A stretch of 64,000 bases of DNA from Lachnospiraceae bacterium (lineage in GTDB: Bacteria; Bacillota; Clostridia; Lachnospirales; Lachnospiraceae), in contig SVDM01000002.1 in NCBI GenBank assembly GCA_015058015.1, positions 93,827-157,826 on the forward strand, read 5' to 3'. Positions 45,528 through 54,712 of the stretch are shown piece by piece; positions within the stretch are counted from its first letter, which is position 1; each line of letters starts with the position of its first letter. The notes beneath the pieces are model-generated. The model searched no databases. It was not told the origin of the DNA and saw only the letters and a program-made list of their open reading frames with translations. Position numbers and translations under genes: made by a program.

Positions 45528-47243
45528 CTATTTAATAGTAATTCTTCCCACTCCTGTGGGATTGGAATACTCCTCTCCTACATTTCCCTTGAGGTTCTCT
45601 TTTATAAATGTTATCAAAGCCTCATTATCTATCATCACATTATCCTTTAACATGGCAGACTTCTCAAAGCAGGTATATCCGTTACCCTTTTCCTTCAAAA
45701 TATAGGATAGACCCGCCACCGTATACTTGGCATTGGGATCTAATGCCTTGTCTCCTATGGTGACATTGGATACACGCCTCTTGCCGCTTATGGATTGCAA
45801 CATTCCATTTTCATCAGACTTGCAGGGTGTTGGCACGGAAGAATCAATCTCATATTTCATTCCCGACACATGAAGGAAGCCACCGTTTTCGTCCGGCAAG
45901 AACGCTGCACTCCATTCCAAAGCGTCTAGAATCTCCTGTCCCGTAGCTTCAACAACACAAACCTGGTTACCAAAGGGGAATACATTTATTATGTCATTGT
46001 AGGTTATATCGCCCTTTGCAATGTTGGCTCTTATTCCTCCTCCATTTACTATGGAAATGTCGGTGTCAGCCAAAACTCTTAAAGCGTCGGTGCACATATC
46101 TCCTAAGTTGGTCTCGGCCTTTCTTACGGCACGCAAGGGATTGCCCTTTGAATCCTTGGCATCTGGATCCATAATGGTAAGCTCCACATCAGTGTGTCCC
46201 ACAACCTCCTGAAGCTTCTTATTAATATCCGCCATAGTAGCTTCCACCTTGGACGTGGTCTCATTCTTTATTCCAAAAAGCTCTGCTACCGACTTATCGT
46301 TACTCCAGGTCAGAAGCCCGGTTTCTTTAATCTTCTTGTCCTTGGTAATATTGCTGTATCCGATGGAATTAAGCTTAGTGCCTGCTGCAGAACGCAAGAC
46401 CTCCTTGCCTGCCTTGTTCTTTATCTTAATCTGATCCGTATCATGAGAGTGTCCGTCAATGAATACGTCTATACCCTCAGTATGAGAGATAATATCTGCA
46501 TATGTCCAGGGAATATCCTGAACCGCCTTGCCTACATGACCTAAGGCGTATACCAAGTCTGCCCCTTCTGCCCTGGCGGCATCCACGGCATCCTGAACAT
46601 CTTTATAAAGAAGGGAACCATCTCCCTCTCCACTGAAATCATATATAAACTTACCGTTTTCATCCTGAAATATCTTAGGAGTGGAAGAAATCAGGGTCTC
46701 AGGAGTAGTTATACCCACAAAGGCAATCTTCATCCCTGCCACTTCTTTAATAACGTAGGGCTTAAGGCAGAGCTGTCCTTCTTTACGCAGATTGCAACTT
46801 ACATAAGGAAAACTTGCCTTCTTAGTAAGCTTTGTAAATACATCCATTCCATAATCAAAATCATGATTACCGGGAGTGGCCACATCATATTTCAAATCTT
46901 TCATCAGATTTATAATAGCCTCTCCCTGACTCATCAATCCTACAGCCTCTCCCTGCAACGCATCGCCGTTATCCACCAGGAGAACCTCATAACCTCTAGC
47001 CTCGTAGGTGTCACGTATCTGGGCTAAGCCCACATAGCCGAAGCCCTCATTTATACCGCAGTGAACGTCCGTGGTATAGAAAATCATAACCTCGCCGTTT
47101 TTGTCCGCCGCAGAAGAACTTGCGGCAGAAGACTGACTCCCCCCTGTATTTCCACAGGCGGACATAGCCAACACCAGAATAAGGGATAGCCCCAGTGCCC
47201 ATAATCTTCGCAGTCCCTCGCTGCCATGAGTTTTTCTCTTCAT
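45528..47243 (-). CDS. 5'-nucleotidase/metallophosphatase lipoprotein
   Basis: A 571-residue surface lipoprotein: signal peptide with Leu-Ala-Met-Ser-Ala-Cys lipobox at about residue 29, then a low-complexity Ser/Ala linker. The catalytic metallophosphatase domain shows Phe-Tyr-Thr-Thr-Asp-Val-His-Cys, Val-Asp-Asn-Gly-Asp-Ala-Leu-Gln-Gly, Pro-Gly-Asn-His-Asp-Phe-Asp-Tyr-Gly and Gly-His-Ser-His (metal ligands). The C-terminal 5'-nucleotidase domain has Asn-Gly-Gly-Gly-Ile-Arg-Ala and Asn-Val-Phe-Pro-Phe-Gly-Asn. It likely dephosphorylates external nucleotides so that nucleosides can be imported, which fits the BMP-type nucleoside transporter further along. It is divergent from livK. Confidence 0.93.
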   Translation of the reverse strand: MKRKTHGSEGLRRLWALGLSLILVLAMSACGNTGGSQSSAASSSAADKNGEVMIFYTTDVHCGINEGFGYVGLAQIRDTYEARGYEVLLVDNGDALQGEAVGLMSQGEAIINLMKDLKYDVATPGNHDFDYGMDVFTKLTKKASFPYVSCNLRKEGQLCLKPYVIKEVAGMKIAFVGITTPETLISSTPKIFQDENGKFIYDFSGEGDGSLLYKDVQDAVDAARAEGADLVYALGHVGKAVQDIPWTYADIISHTEGIDVFIDGHSHDTDQIKIKNKAGKEVLRSAAGTKLNSIGYSNITKDKKIKETGLLTWSNDKSVAELFGIKNETTSKVEATMADINKKLQEVVGHTDVELTIMDPDAKDSKGNPLRAVRKAETNLGDMCTDALRVLADTDISIVNGGGIRANIAKGDITYNDIINVFPFGNQVCVVEATGQEILDALEWSAAFLPDENGGFLHVSGMKYEIDSSVPTPCKSDENGMLQSISGKRRVSNVTIGDKALDPNAKYTVAGLSYILKEKGNGYTCFEKSAMLKDNVMIDNEALITFIKENLKGNVGEEYSNPTGVGRITIK

Positions 47244-47325
47244 ATTAAAATACCCCCCGTATTTTCTTCTTATTATTATAATATCCCTCCCTCAAACATT
47301 AGTAAATAATATCGTAGAAATATTC

Positions 47326-47354
47326 TTGTCTTTATCGCTTTGAAGTGATATAAT
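47326..47354 (+). promoter_or_regulatory. promoter of the liv operon
   Basis: TTGTCT (47326-47331), 17-bp spacer, perfect TATAAT (47349-47354). Confidence 0.7.
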
Positions 47355-47421
47355 ATGTCGTGTGTTTACATGACACACACAACTGTTTTTATAACAAAGA
47401 CTTTTCAGGAGGAGAAACAAA

Positions 47422-48591
47422 ATGAGAAAGAGAATTTTAGCTCTTGGCCTCAGCGCAGTCCTTGCAATCTCAATGCTTGCAGGATGCGGTGGCAACGGTG
47501 GCGGATCAAAGGCTGACTCCAATGTAATCAAGATTGGTGTATTTGAGCCGCAAACAGGTGAGAACGGCGGAGGCGGACTTCAGGAAGTTGACGGTATCCG
47601 TTATGCCAATAAGCAGAAGAACACAGTAAAGATTGGCGACAAAGAATACAAGATTGAGCTTGTAGAAGTAGATAACAAGTCCGATAAGACAGAGGCAGTT
47701 ACAGCTGCTCAGAAGCTTGTAGATGAGAAAGTAATCGGTGTACTCGGATCATACGGTTCAGGTGTATCAATTGCTGCAGGAGAGATTTTCTCCAAGGCTA
47801 AGATCCCGGCAATCGGATGCTCATGTACAAACCCACAGGTAACAGAAGGTAATGACTACTACTTCAGAGTTTGCTTCCTTGATCCTTTCCAGGGAACAGT
47901 TATGGCTAACTATGCTAAGGAAGTTGGATGCACAAAGGCTGCTATCCTTACTCAGAAGGGTGATGACTATTCAGTAGGTCTTGGAACATTCTTCAAGAAT
48001 GCTTTCGAGAAACTCGGATGCGAAGTAGTTGCTAACGAGCAGTATGAGACAGGTGCTCAGGACTTCAAGGCTACTCTTACAAACATTAAGAGCAAGAACC
48101 CTGATGTAATCTTCGCTCCTTCATCAATCGCTACTGCTCCACTTATCATCAAGCAGGCTCGTGAGCTTGGCATTACAGCTAAGATCATGGCAGGTGATAC
48201 ATGGGAGAACGGTGAGATCATCAAGAATGCAGGTAAAGATGCAGAGGGAGTTTGCCTTTCAACATTCTTCGATGAAGACGGTGTAGATGCTGACGGCAAG
48301 TCCTTTATCGAAGGCTTTAAGGCTTACCTTAAAGAGAACAAGAAAGATGAAGTTATCCCGGCTGTATCAGCTCTCGGATATGATGCTTACAACGCTCTCG
48401 TAGCTGCAATCGAGAAGGCTGGTTCTACAGATCCTTCAAAGGTTCAGGAAGCATTAAAGAGTGTTAGTGTTAAGGGTGTAACAGGAGATATCTCCTTCGA
48501 CAACAACGGTGATGCTAAGAAGGATATGGCATTCATCAAGACTGTTGAAGGTGGAGCATTCAAGTTCCTCAAGACACAGAAAGCACAGTAA
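47422..48591 (+). CDS. livK: branched-chain amino acid ABC transporter substrate-binding lipoprotein
   Basis: A 389-residue periplasmic-binding-type lipoprotein: signal peptide with Met-Leu-Ala-Gly-Cys lipobox (Cys22) and the Peripla_BP_6 start Ile-Lys-Ile-Gly-Val-Phe-Glu-Pro-Gln-Thr-Gly. Gly-Val-Leu-Gly-Ser-Tyr-Gly-Ser-Gly-Val-Ser (about 105-115) lines the ligand pocket in LivJ/LivK proteins. It is the first gene of livKHMGF. Codon usage is more biased than in neighbouring genes, as expected for a highly expressed binding protein. AGGAGG precedes the ATG. Ligand could be Leu/Ile/Val or another amino acid. Confidence 0.92.
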   Translation: MRKRILALGLSAVLAISMLAGCGGNGGGSKADSNVIKIGVFEPQTGENGGGGLQEVDGIRYANKQKNTVKIGDKEYKIELVEVDNKSDKTEAVTAAQKLVDEKVIGVLGSYGSGVSIAAGEIFSKAKIPAIGCSCTNPQVTEGNDYYFRVCFLDPFQGTVMANYAKEVGCTKAAILTQKGDDYSVGLGTFFKNAFEKLGCEVVANEQYETGAQDFKATLTNIKSKNPDVIFAPSSIATAPLIIKQARELGITAKIMAGDTWENGEIIKNAGKDAEGVCLSTFFDEDGVDADGKSFIEGFKAYLKENKKDEVIPAVSALGYDAYNALVAAIEKAGSTDPSKVQEALKSVSVKGVTGDISFDNNGDAKKDMAFIKTVEGGAFKFLKTQKAQ

Positions 48592-48621
48592 TTCACGTAG
48601 AAGCTTAATGTTTTAAATACA

Positions 48622-48652
48622 ATGCAAGGGGGCAGAGACTACTCTGCCCTTG
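48622..48652 (+). terminator. hairpin between livK and livH
   Basis: CAAGGGGGCAGAG and CTCTGCCCTTG pair around ACTA (two-G bulge). There is no strong T tract, so it probably acts as a partial terminator or RNA-stability element that makes livK more abundant than the downstream genes. Confidence 0.55.
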
Positions 48653-48691
48653 TGCACTGTTTATCAGTATTAAATTGAAGGGGAATCCTTA

Positions 48692-49573
48692 ATGAGTTTA
48701 AACGTATTTTTACAGCATTGTTTGACCGGTATCTCCCTGGGCGGTGCTTATGCCCTTATAGCAATCGGTTACACAATGGTCTATGGTATCTTAAGATTGA
48801 TTAACTTCGCCCATGGTGAGATCTTCATGATAGCCGGCTACTTCATGATATTCGCGACAGCGAACCTCGGATGGGCAGTAGGTATCCCGCTTACCCTGGT
48901 GGCAACAGTTGCTCTTGGTGTAGTTGTGGAAAAGCTTGCATACAAGCCACTTCGTGAGGCTCCGAGAATGTCTATTATGATATCAGCCATCGGAGTATCT
49001 TATCTGTTACAGAACCTTACAACATATCTCTTTACGGCTCTTCCAAAGCCCTATCCCGAGATTCCGTTCTTAAAACAGATTTATAATATCGGCGGACTGT
49101 CCGCATCACTGGTAACCTTTATAACACCCATACTTACAATATTACTTGTTATTTTACTTGTATATATTATCAACCACACAAAGGTTGGTATGGCTATGAG
49201 AGCTGTTTCCAAAGACTTTGAGACATCACGTCTTATGGGAATTAAGATAAATAAAGTAATCAGCACAACATTCGTAATAGGTTCACTTCTTGCAGCAGTA
49301 GGTTCTATCCTCTACTTCACAGACCGTATGTCGGTAACACCTTTCTCAGGTACCCTTCCCGGTTTGAAGTGCTTCGTTGCAGCCGTTATCGGTGGAATCG
49401 GAAGTGTTCCCGGAGCAGTTGTGGGTGGATTTATTATTGGTATCTGCGAAACAATGATGATTGCATTCGGTTATTCAACCTTCAGTGATGCATTTACTTT
49501 TGTACTGTTAATTATAATGCTCCTGTTCAGACCTACAGGAATATTTGGCGAGAAACAAATAGATAAGGTGTGA
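48692..49573 (+). CDS. livH: branched-chain amino acid ABC permease LivH
   Basis: A 293-residue inner-membrane permease with about eight helices. It has the LivH signatures Gly-Gly-Ala-Tyr-Ala-Leu-Ile-Ala-Ile-Gly-Tyr-Thr-Met-Val-Tyr-Gly, Asn-Phe-Ala-His-Gly-Glu and the cytoplasmic coupling loop Glu-Thr-Ser-Arg-Leu-Met-Gly-Ile-Lys-Ile-Asn-Lys. It pairs with LivM to form the channel. AAGGGG precedes the ATG; livM follows after 7 nt. Confidence 0.95.
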   Translation: MSLNVFLQHCLTGISLGGAYALIAIGYTMVYGILRLINFAHGEIFMIAGYFMIFATANLGWAVGIPLTLVATVALGVVVEKLAYKPLREAPRMSIMISAIGVSYLLQNLTTYLFTALPKPYPEIPFLKQIYNIGGLSASLVTFITPILTILLVILLVYIINHTKVGMAMRAVSKDFETSRLMGIKINKVISTTFVIGSLLAAVGSILYFTDRMSVTPFSGTLPGLKCFVAAVIGGIGSVPGAVVGGFIIGICETMMIAFGYSTFSDAFTFVLLIIMLLFRPTGIFGEKQIDKV

Positions 49574-49580
49574 TTAAATT

Positions 49581-50669
49581 ATGAAAAAAACAACAAAGAT
49601 AATTCTTACAATCATAGCTGTTGCTGCTTTTCTCGGCATATTATTCTTCTTGCAGAGCAATGAACGAGATTACGGTATGGCAATTACCATCATTGAGAAA
49701 AGTGCAATTTACGCTGTAGTAGCCGTTTCCATGAACCTACTTAACGGTTTCACCGGCCTCTTCTCTTTAGGACAGGCAGGATTCATGGCAATCGGTGCTT
49801 ATACATTTTCAATATTAGCAATTCCCGTGGCAAGCAGACCCAGTGTTTACTATGCAACAGGAATTAACCCCGTTATTGCGGGAGCAGAGCTCCCCATCCC
49901 CTTGGCAATGATAGCCGGAGGCCTTGTGGCTGCCCTCTTTGCGGCAATCATCGGTTTCCCCATCCTTCGACTTAAGAGTGACTACCTTGCCATTGCAACC
50001 CTTGGATTCTCTGAGATTATTCGTGCGATTATCGCCAGTCCTCAGATGAATACCATTACCAACGGTTCCTTCGGTTTAAAGAAGATTCCCGAATTCTCAG
50101 GCCTTATAGTTGTTATCCTTGTGGCAGCAATCTGTATCGCCATTATGGTTCTTCTTATTAATTCCACCTTCGGACGTGCCTTCAAAGCCATCCGTGAGGA
50201 CGAGATTGCCGCAGAAGCCATGGGTATTAACCTTTTAAGACACAAACAGACCGCATTCATCATCAGCTCATTCTTTGCCGGCATAGGCGGAGCAATGCTT
50301 GCAAGATTTATGCGTTCTATCGATTCCAATACATTTAAGATTGCCCTTACATACGATATTCTTCTTATCGTAGTAATCGGCGGTATGGGTAGCGTAACCG
50401 GGAGTATTATTGCTTCCTTCCTTGTAACTGCAAGTAAAGAGCAGTGGCTTCGTTTCTTCGACCAGCCTCTTACCATTGCAGGAGTTAACATTCCCTTCTT
50501 TAAGACAGGACTTAGAATGGTTGTATTCTCCATTCTTCTTATGGTTGTAGTACTCTTCTTCCGAAGGGGTATCATGGGACAGAATGAATTCTCCTGGGAT
50601 GGACTGGTGCGAATAATTAAGCGTATTCCTACCCTCTTTAAAAGAAAGAAAAAGGAGGATGTTGCATAA
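49581..50669 (+). CDS. livM: branched-chain amino acid ABC permease LivM
   Basis: A 362-residue permease with about ten helices, the Asn-Gly-Phe-Thr-Gly-Leu-Phe-Ser-Leu-Gly-Gln-Ala-Gly-Phe-Met motif near residue 55 and the coupling helix Arg-Glu-Asp-Glu-Ile-Ala-Ala-Glu-Ala-Met-Gly-Ile. The long C-terminal extension after the last helix is basic and carries the ribosome site AAAGGAGG for livG. The stop codon overlaps the livG start by one base, so translation is coupled. Confidence 0.95.
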   Translation: MKKTTKIILTIIAVAAFLGILFFLQSNERDYGMAITIIEKSAIYAVVAVSMNLLNGFTGLFSLGQAGFMAIGAYTFSILAIPVASRPSVYYATGINPVIAGAELPIPLAMIAGGLVAALFAAIIGFPILRLKSDYLAIATLGFSEIIRAIIASPQMNTITNGSFGLKKIPEFSGLIVVILVAAICIAIMVLLINSTFGRAFKAIREDEIAAEAMGINLLRHKQTAFIISSFFAGIGGAMLARFMRSIDSNTFKIALTYDILLIVVIGGMGSVTGSIIASFLVTASKEQWLRFFDQPLTIAGVNIPFFKTGLRMVVFSILLMVVVLFFRRGIMGQNEFSWDGLVRIIKRIPTLFKRKKKEDVA

Positions 50670-51517
50670 TGAGTAATAACCTTCTTCATGTAGAAAACAT
50701 AACAATGCAGTTCGGTGGTGTAGTTGCAGTAAATAACTTCTCCATGGATATCAATAAAGGAGAAATCGTTGCTTTAATCGGCCCCAACGGTGCCGGTAAG
50801 ACCACCGCATTTAACGTAATAACAGGCGTATATGCTCCCACCAACGGATGCGTATCCTTTGACGGCGAAGAAATCATAAGCAACTTCCCCAAGGGAAAGA
50901 TGAAGAAACTCTATGCCGGTGAGAATAATGGCAAATATACAAAGACTATCGAGAAAACTCCTGATAAGATAACCAAGCTCGGTATGGCCAGAACCTTCCA
51001 GAACATCAGATTGTTCAAGAACCTCACGGTATTTGAGAACATCCTCATTGCTAAGCACCTTCGTGAGAAGTCCAATGTATTTACTTCTACCTTCAGACTT
51101 AACTTAGCTGAAGAAAAGAAGATGCGCCAGGAATGTGATGAACTTCTTGAGATTCTCGGTCTTACAGACGTTAAGGATGATATTGCCAGTTCACTGCCCT
51201 ACGGTCAGCAGCGTCACTTAGAGATTGCAAGAGCCTTGGCAACAAGCCCTAAGCTCCTTCTCCTTGACGAGCCTGCCGCAGGTATGAATCCTCAGGAGAC
51301 ACTTGAACTTACCGAGTTTATCCGTGAGATTAGAGACAAGTTTAACCTTTCAATATTCGTAATCGAGCACCATATGGACCTGGTTATGGATATTTCAGAC
51401 AGAATCTACGTACTTGATTTCGGTAAGATGATTGCTACAGGAACTCCTGCTGAGATCCAGAACAATCAGACCGTTATTGATGCTTATTTGGGAGTGCAGG
51501 AGGACGACAATGAGTGA
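50669..51517 (+). CDS. livG: branched-chain amino acid ABC ATPase LivG
   Basis: A 282-residue ATP-binding subunit: Walker A Gly-Pro-Asn-Gly-Ala-Gly-Lys-Thr-Thr (near residue 34), signature Leu-Pro-Tyr-Gly-Gln-Gln-Arg, Walker B Leu-Leu-Leu-Leu-Asp-Glu-Pro-Ala-Ala-Gly-Met-Asn and the switch His (Ile-Glu-His-His-Met-Asp). As usual for LivG it is longer than LivF, with an insert after Walker A (about residues 70-100, rich in Lys). It overlaps livF by 8 bp. Confidence 0.95.
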   Translation: MSNNLLHVENITMQFGGVVAVNNFSMDINKGEIVALIGPNGAGKTTAFNVITGVYAPTNGCVSFDGEEIISNFPKGKMKKLYAGENNGKYTKTIEKTPDKITKLGMARTFQNIRLFKNLTVFENILIAKHLREKSNVFTSTFRLNLAEEKKMRQECDELLEILGLTDVKDDIASSLPYGQQRHLEIARALATSPKLLLLDEPAAGMNPQETLELTEFIREIRDKFNLSIFVIEHHMDLVMDISDRIYVLDFGKMIATGTPAEIQNNQTVIDAYLGVQEDDNE

Positions 51518-52229
51518 TATTATTTTAAAGATTGAAGATCTGCACGTATCCTACGGCGGAATTAAAGCCGTTAAAGGTATCGATATTGAAGTTCCAAAGG
51601 GTGAAATCGTTACCCTTATCGGAGCTAACGGTGCAGGAAAAAGTACAACACTGCGTACCATCGCAGGTTTGGTTAAAGCCGAAAAAGGTTCCATCAAGTT
51701 CAAAGGAGACGAGCTTGTAGGTCTTGAGACCAACGACATCGTATCAAAGGGTATTACCTTGGTTCCTGAAGGAAGACGTGTTTTCCCGGACCTTACGGTT
51801 TTAGAGAATTTAAAGATTGGCGCTTATATGCGTAATGATAATCTTGATGAAGATATCAGATGGATATACGACCTCTTCCCACGTCTTGAAGAGCGTTCCT
51901 GGCAGCTTGCAGGAACACTTTCCGGTGGTGAGCAGCAGATGCTGGCCGTTGGACGTGCTCTTATGAGTAAACCTGAACTTATTATGATGGACGAGCCCTC
52001 TCTCGGACTTGCTCCCCTGGTAGTACAGGGTATATTCGATATTATCAAGGAGATTAATAAGCAGGGTGTAACAATCCTTCTTATTGAGCAGAACGCTAAT
52101 ATGGCCCTTAAAGCGGCTCACAGAGGCTATGTTATGGAGACAGGTTCCATTACTCTTCAGGGTAAGGGAGTTGACCTCTTAAATGATGACTCTGTAAAGG
52201 CAGCTTACCTTGGTACAAAGAAAGACTAA
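51510..52229 (+). CDS. livF: branched-chain amino acid ABC ATPase LivF
   Basis: A 239-residue ATP-binding subunit: Walker A Gly-Ala-Asn-Gly-Ala-Gly-Lys-Ser-Thr, signature Leu-Ser-Gly-Gly-Glu-Gln-Gln-Met, Walker B Ile-Met-Met-Asp-Glu-Pro-Ser-Leu-Gly and Ile-Glu-Gln-Asn as switch region. ATG 51510 has AGGAGG six nt upstream; the frame is open further 5' but only within livG. Last gene of the liv operon, followed by a palindromic terminator. Confidence 0.95.
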   Translation: MSDIILKIEDLHVSYGGIKAVKGIDIEVPKGEIVTLIGANGAGKSTTLRTIAGLVKAEKGSIKFKGDELVGLETNDIVSKGITLVPEGRRVFPDLTVLENLKIGAYMRNDNLDEDIRWIYDLFPRLEERSWQLAGTLSGGEQQMLAVGRALMSKPELIMMDEPSLGLAPLVVQGIFDIIKEINKQGVTILLIEQNANMALKAAHRGYVMETGSITLQGKGVDLLNDDSVKAAYLGTKKD

Positions 52230-52250
52230 TTTAAATATCTTCATACAAAC

Positions 52251-52282
52251 AAAAGAACCACCTCATATGAGGTGGTTCTTTT
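52251..52282. terminator. bidirectional terminator after liv operon and tRNA-Leu
   Basis: A perfect 32-bp palindrome (arms AAAAGAACCACCTC with central ATAT) flanked by A and T tracts; it can stop transcription from both sides. Confidence 0.85.
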
Positions 52283-52301
52283 AATTTAAGTGCATATATA
52301 C

Positions 52302-52384
52302 TGCCGGCAGCGGGACTTGAACCCGCACGTGGTTGCCCACAACAGATTTTGAGTCTGCCTCGTCTGCCATTCCGACACGCCGGC
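52302..52384 (-). tRNA. tRNA-Leu (anticodon CAA)
   Basis: An 83-nt class II tRNA: acceptor GCCGGCG with TGCCGGC (one G-U pair), discriminator A, anticodon stem GCAGA/TCTGT with loop CTCAAAA (anticodon CAA), long variable arm, T-arm GCGGGTTCAAGTCCCGC. CCA is not encoded. A 52388-52416 hairpin (GTCACA...TGTGAC with CCTCT/AGAGG) lies between it and lysA. Confidence 0.93.
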
Positions 52385-52472
52385 TTACGTCACATGCCTC
52401 TGAAAGAGGGGTGTGACAACATCAGCAACAAGAGTAATTCTAGCATACCGTTACTTTATTTTCAAGACATAT

Positions 52473-53747
52473 TTAATTGTTATAATCCATATCTTTTAAT
52501 ATGTCGCAGAAATCAAATGTTGCAAAATAATCCTTAGGCGTCTCAGCACGTCTTATTAACTGTGTGCTTCCATCTTCGCGGAGAAGAATCTCTGCGGATT
52601 TCAGCTTGCCGTTATAGTTATATCCCATAGCAAAGCCGTGAGCGCCTGTATCGTGGATATATATCAAGTCTCCGATATCAATCTTAGGCAACATACGGTC
52701 AATGGCAAACTTGTCGTTATTCTCGCACAGGGAGCCTGTAACGTCGTACTTGTGATCGCAGGGTGCATTCTCCTTGCCCATAACGGTAATATGGTGATAA
52801 GCACCATACATGGCGGGACGCATAAGATTTACAGCGCAGGCATCCAGACCGATGTATTCCTTATGGGTGTGTTTTTCTCTTATAGCTGTTGAGACAAGCG
52901 CACCGTAAGGTCCCATCATGAAGCGTCCCAGTTCTGTATAGATTGCAACGTCATAAAGACCTGCAGCGCCGAATATTTCCTCGTAAACCACTCTTACGGC
53001 ATCTCCAATGACTCTGATATCATTGGGCTCCTGCTCCGGAGTATAAGGTATTCCAATACCTCCTGAGAGGTTAACAAACTTAAGCTCTACACCGGTCTTC
53101 TCAACCAGCTCTACTGCTGTCTCAAAAAGAGTCTTGGCAAGGGTCGGATAATATTCATTAGTTACTGTATTGCTGGCAAGGAAAGCATGGATACCGAAGT
53201 ACTTAGCTCCCTTACTCTTCAAAATCTTAAAGCCCTCGATTAACTGTTCCTTGGTAAAACCGTACTTGGCATCTCCCGGATTGTCCATGATGCTGTTACT
53301 GATGGTGAATAATCCTCCCGGATTAAAACGACAGCTGATGGTTTCAGGGATACCCACCAATTTGTCTAAGACTTCAATATGTGTAAAATCATCAAGGTTG
53401 ATTGTGGCGCCAATCTTATTAGCATAGATGAATTCATTGTCCGGTGTGGCATTGGACGAGAACATGATATCTTCACCCTCAAATCCCAATGAATGAGCCA
53501 GCATAAGTTCTGTCAATGACGAGCAATCGCAACCGCAGCCATACTCCTGAAAAATCTTTAGTATAAAGGGATTGGGATTAGCCTTAACGGCAAAGTATTC
53601 TTTGAATCCTTCATTCCAGGAAAATGCCTCGTTTAACGCTTGGACATTCTCTCTTATGCCCTTCTCATCGTAGATGTGAAAGGGGGTGGGGTATTTCTTA
53701 ACAATCTCTCGTAATTTTTTGTTGCTTACAAAGGGTATCTTTCTCAT
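52473..53747 (-). CDS. lysA: diaminopimelate decarboxylase
   Basis: LysA decarboxylates meso-diaminopimelate to lysine. The 424-residue fold-III PLP enzyme has the PLP lysine in Tyr-Phe-Ala-Val-Lys-Ala-Asn-Pro-Asn-Pro (about residue 54), the Gly-rich phosphate loop Leu-Ser-Gly-Gly-Ile-Gly-Ile-Pro-Tyr, Glu-Leu-Gly-Arg-Phe-Met and the active-site Cys in Gly-Ser-Leu-Cys-Glu-Asn-Asn-Asp. It differs in detail from classical LysA but matches the form common in Clostridia. It starts 9 nt after the nucleoside-permease gene and seems to be the last gene of that operon, an unusual position. Confidence 0.88.
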   Translation of the reverse strand: MRKIPFVSNKKLREIVKKYPTPFHIYDEKGIRENVQALNEAFSWNEGFKEYFAVKANPNPFILKIFQEYGCGCDCSSLTELMLAHSLGFEGEDIMFSSNATPDNEFIYANKIGATINLDDFTHIEVLDKLVGIPETISCRFNPGGLFTISNSIMDNPGDAKYGFTKEQLIEGFKILKSKGAKYFGIHAFLASNTVTNEYYPTLAKTLFETAVELVEKTGVELKFVNLSGGIGIPYTPEQEPNDIRVIGDAVRVVYEEIFGAAGLYDVAIYTELGRFMMGPYGALVSTAIREKHTHKEYIGLDACAVNLMRPAMYGAYHHITVMGKENAPCDHKYDVTGSLCENNDKFAIDRMLPKIDIGDLIYIHDTGAHGFAMGYNYNGKLKSAEILLREDGSTQLIRRAETPKDYFATFDFCDILKDMDYNN

Positions 53748-53756
53748 ATCTCTTTC

Positions 53757-54710
53757 TTATCTCTCCTCACGGAAATAGTTTACACCGCAACTTGCGGGCT
53801 GTGCGTTATCCTTTCTCTGGCGGATTGAGTTGGCAACCAACACAATAGCTGTAACCAGGAAGGGTAACATATCATATATTGCAATGGGGATGGGTACAGT
53901 CTTCGGTACGTAGTACTTAAGAATTCTAAATATACCGAATATCAATGAGCCCCATATTGCATTAATGGGCTTCCAGGATGCAAATATAACCAATGCAACG
54001 GCAATCCAGCCAAGACCGCCTACACAGTCACTGATCCATACACCACCGGCTGTAATCATTGCTGTAAAAGCACCACCGATTCCGGTTATTCCACCGCCTA
54101 TTACGATATTAATATATTTCCACTTGGTAACCTTAATACCCGCGGCATCAGCAGCTCCCGGATTCTCTCCGATAGCTCTGATATTTAATCCCGTTTTGGT
54201 CTTATAGAAATACAGTGCCATAAGTATGGCAATTACTACTCCAATATAAACGAAGACGTTGTACTGGAAGAATAAAGGTCCTATAACGGGTATATCACTA
54301 AGTCCCGGAATATGAACAGCTTCAAGGGATGCCGTAATTCCTTCCGGAAGTTTCAAACTCTTGGTAGCCGATCTGCTGATCATATAGTAACCTACAAAGT
54401 TGGCTATAGCCACACCAAATATGGTAAGTGTAAGACCTACAACGTTCTGGTTAGCCATAAGGGTTACCGTAAGAAAGGCATAGAGCAATGCTCCGATTGC
54501 TCCGGCAAGAAATGCCGCTACCAGGGCCAAAAACAAGTTATCTGATACATAGCCCACCATAAAACCTGCACATGCGCCCATGGACATCATACCCTCAACG
54601 CCAAGATTTAAGTGGCCTACACGTTCATTCATTATCTCTCCCAATGTTCCGAAGAGAATGGGAGTGGCAGCAACTACGGCTGCAACAAAAAATTTAATTA
54701 ACATATCCAT
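53757..54710 (-). CDS. nupQ: BMP-type nucleoside ABC permease (NupQ-like)
   Basis: A 317-residue permease of the BPD_transp_2 family with about nine helices. It starts with the family pattern Pro-Ile-Leu-Phe-Gly-Thr-Leu-Gly-Glu-Ile-Met-Asn-Glu-Arg-Val-Gly-His-Leu-Asn-Leu, and later Arg-Ala-Ile-Gly-Glu-Asn-Pro-Gly-Ala-Ala-Asp-Ala-Ala-Gly-Ile (coupling loop). It pairs with the upstream permease (2 nt gap) for uptake of nucleosides, as in B. subtilis NupNOPQ (YufNOPQ). Confidence 0.88.
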   Translation of the reverse strand: MDMLIKFFVAAVVAATPILFGTLGEIMNERVGHLNLGVEGMMSMGACAGFMVGYVSDNLFLALVAAFLAGAIGALLYAFLTVTLMANQNVVGLTLTIFGVAIANFVGYYMISRSATKSLKLPEGITASLEAVHIPGLSDIPVIGPLFFQYNVFVYIGVVIAILMALYFYKTKTGLNIRAIGENPGAADAAGIKVTKWKYINIVIGGGITGIGGAFTAMITAGGVWISDCVGGLGWIAVALVIFASWKPINAIWGSLIFGIFRILKYYVPKTVPIPIAIYDMLPFLVTAIVLVANSIRQRKDNAQPASCGVNYFREER

Positions 54711-54712
54711 AG

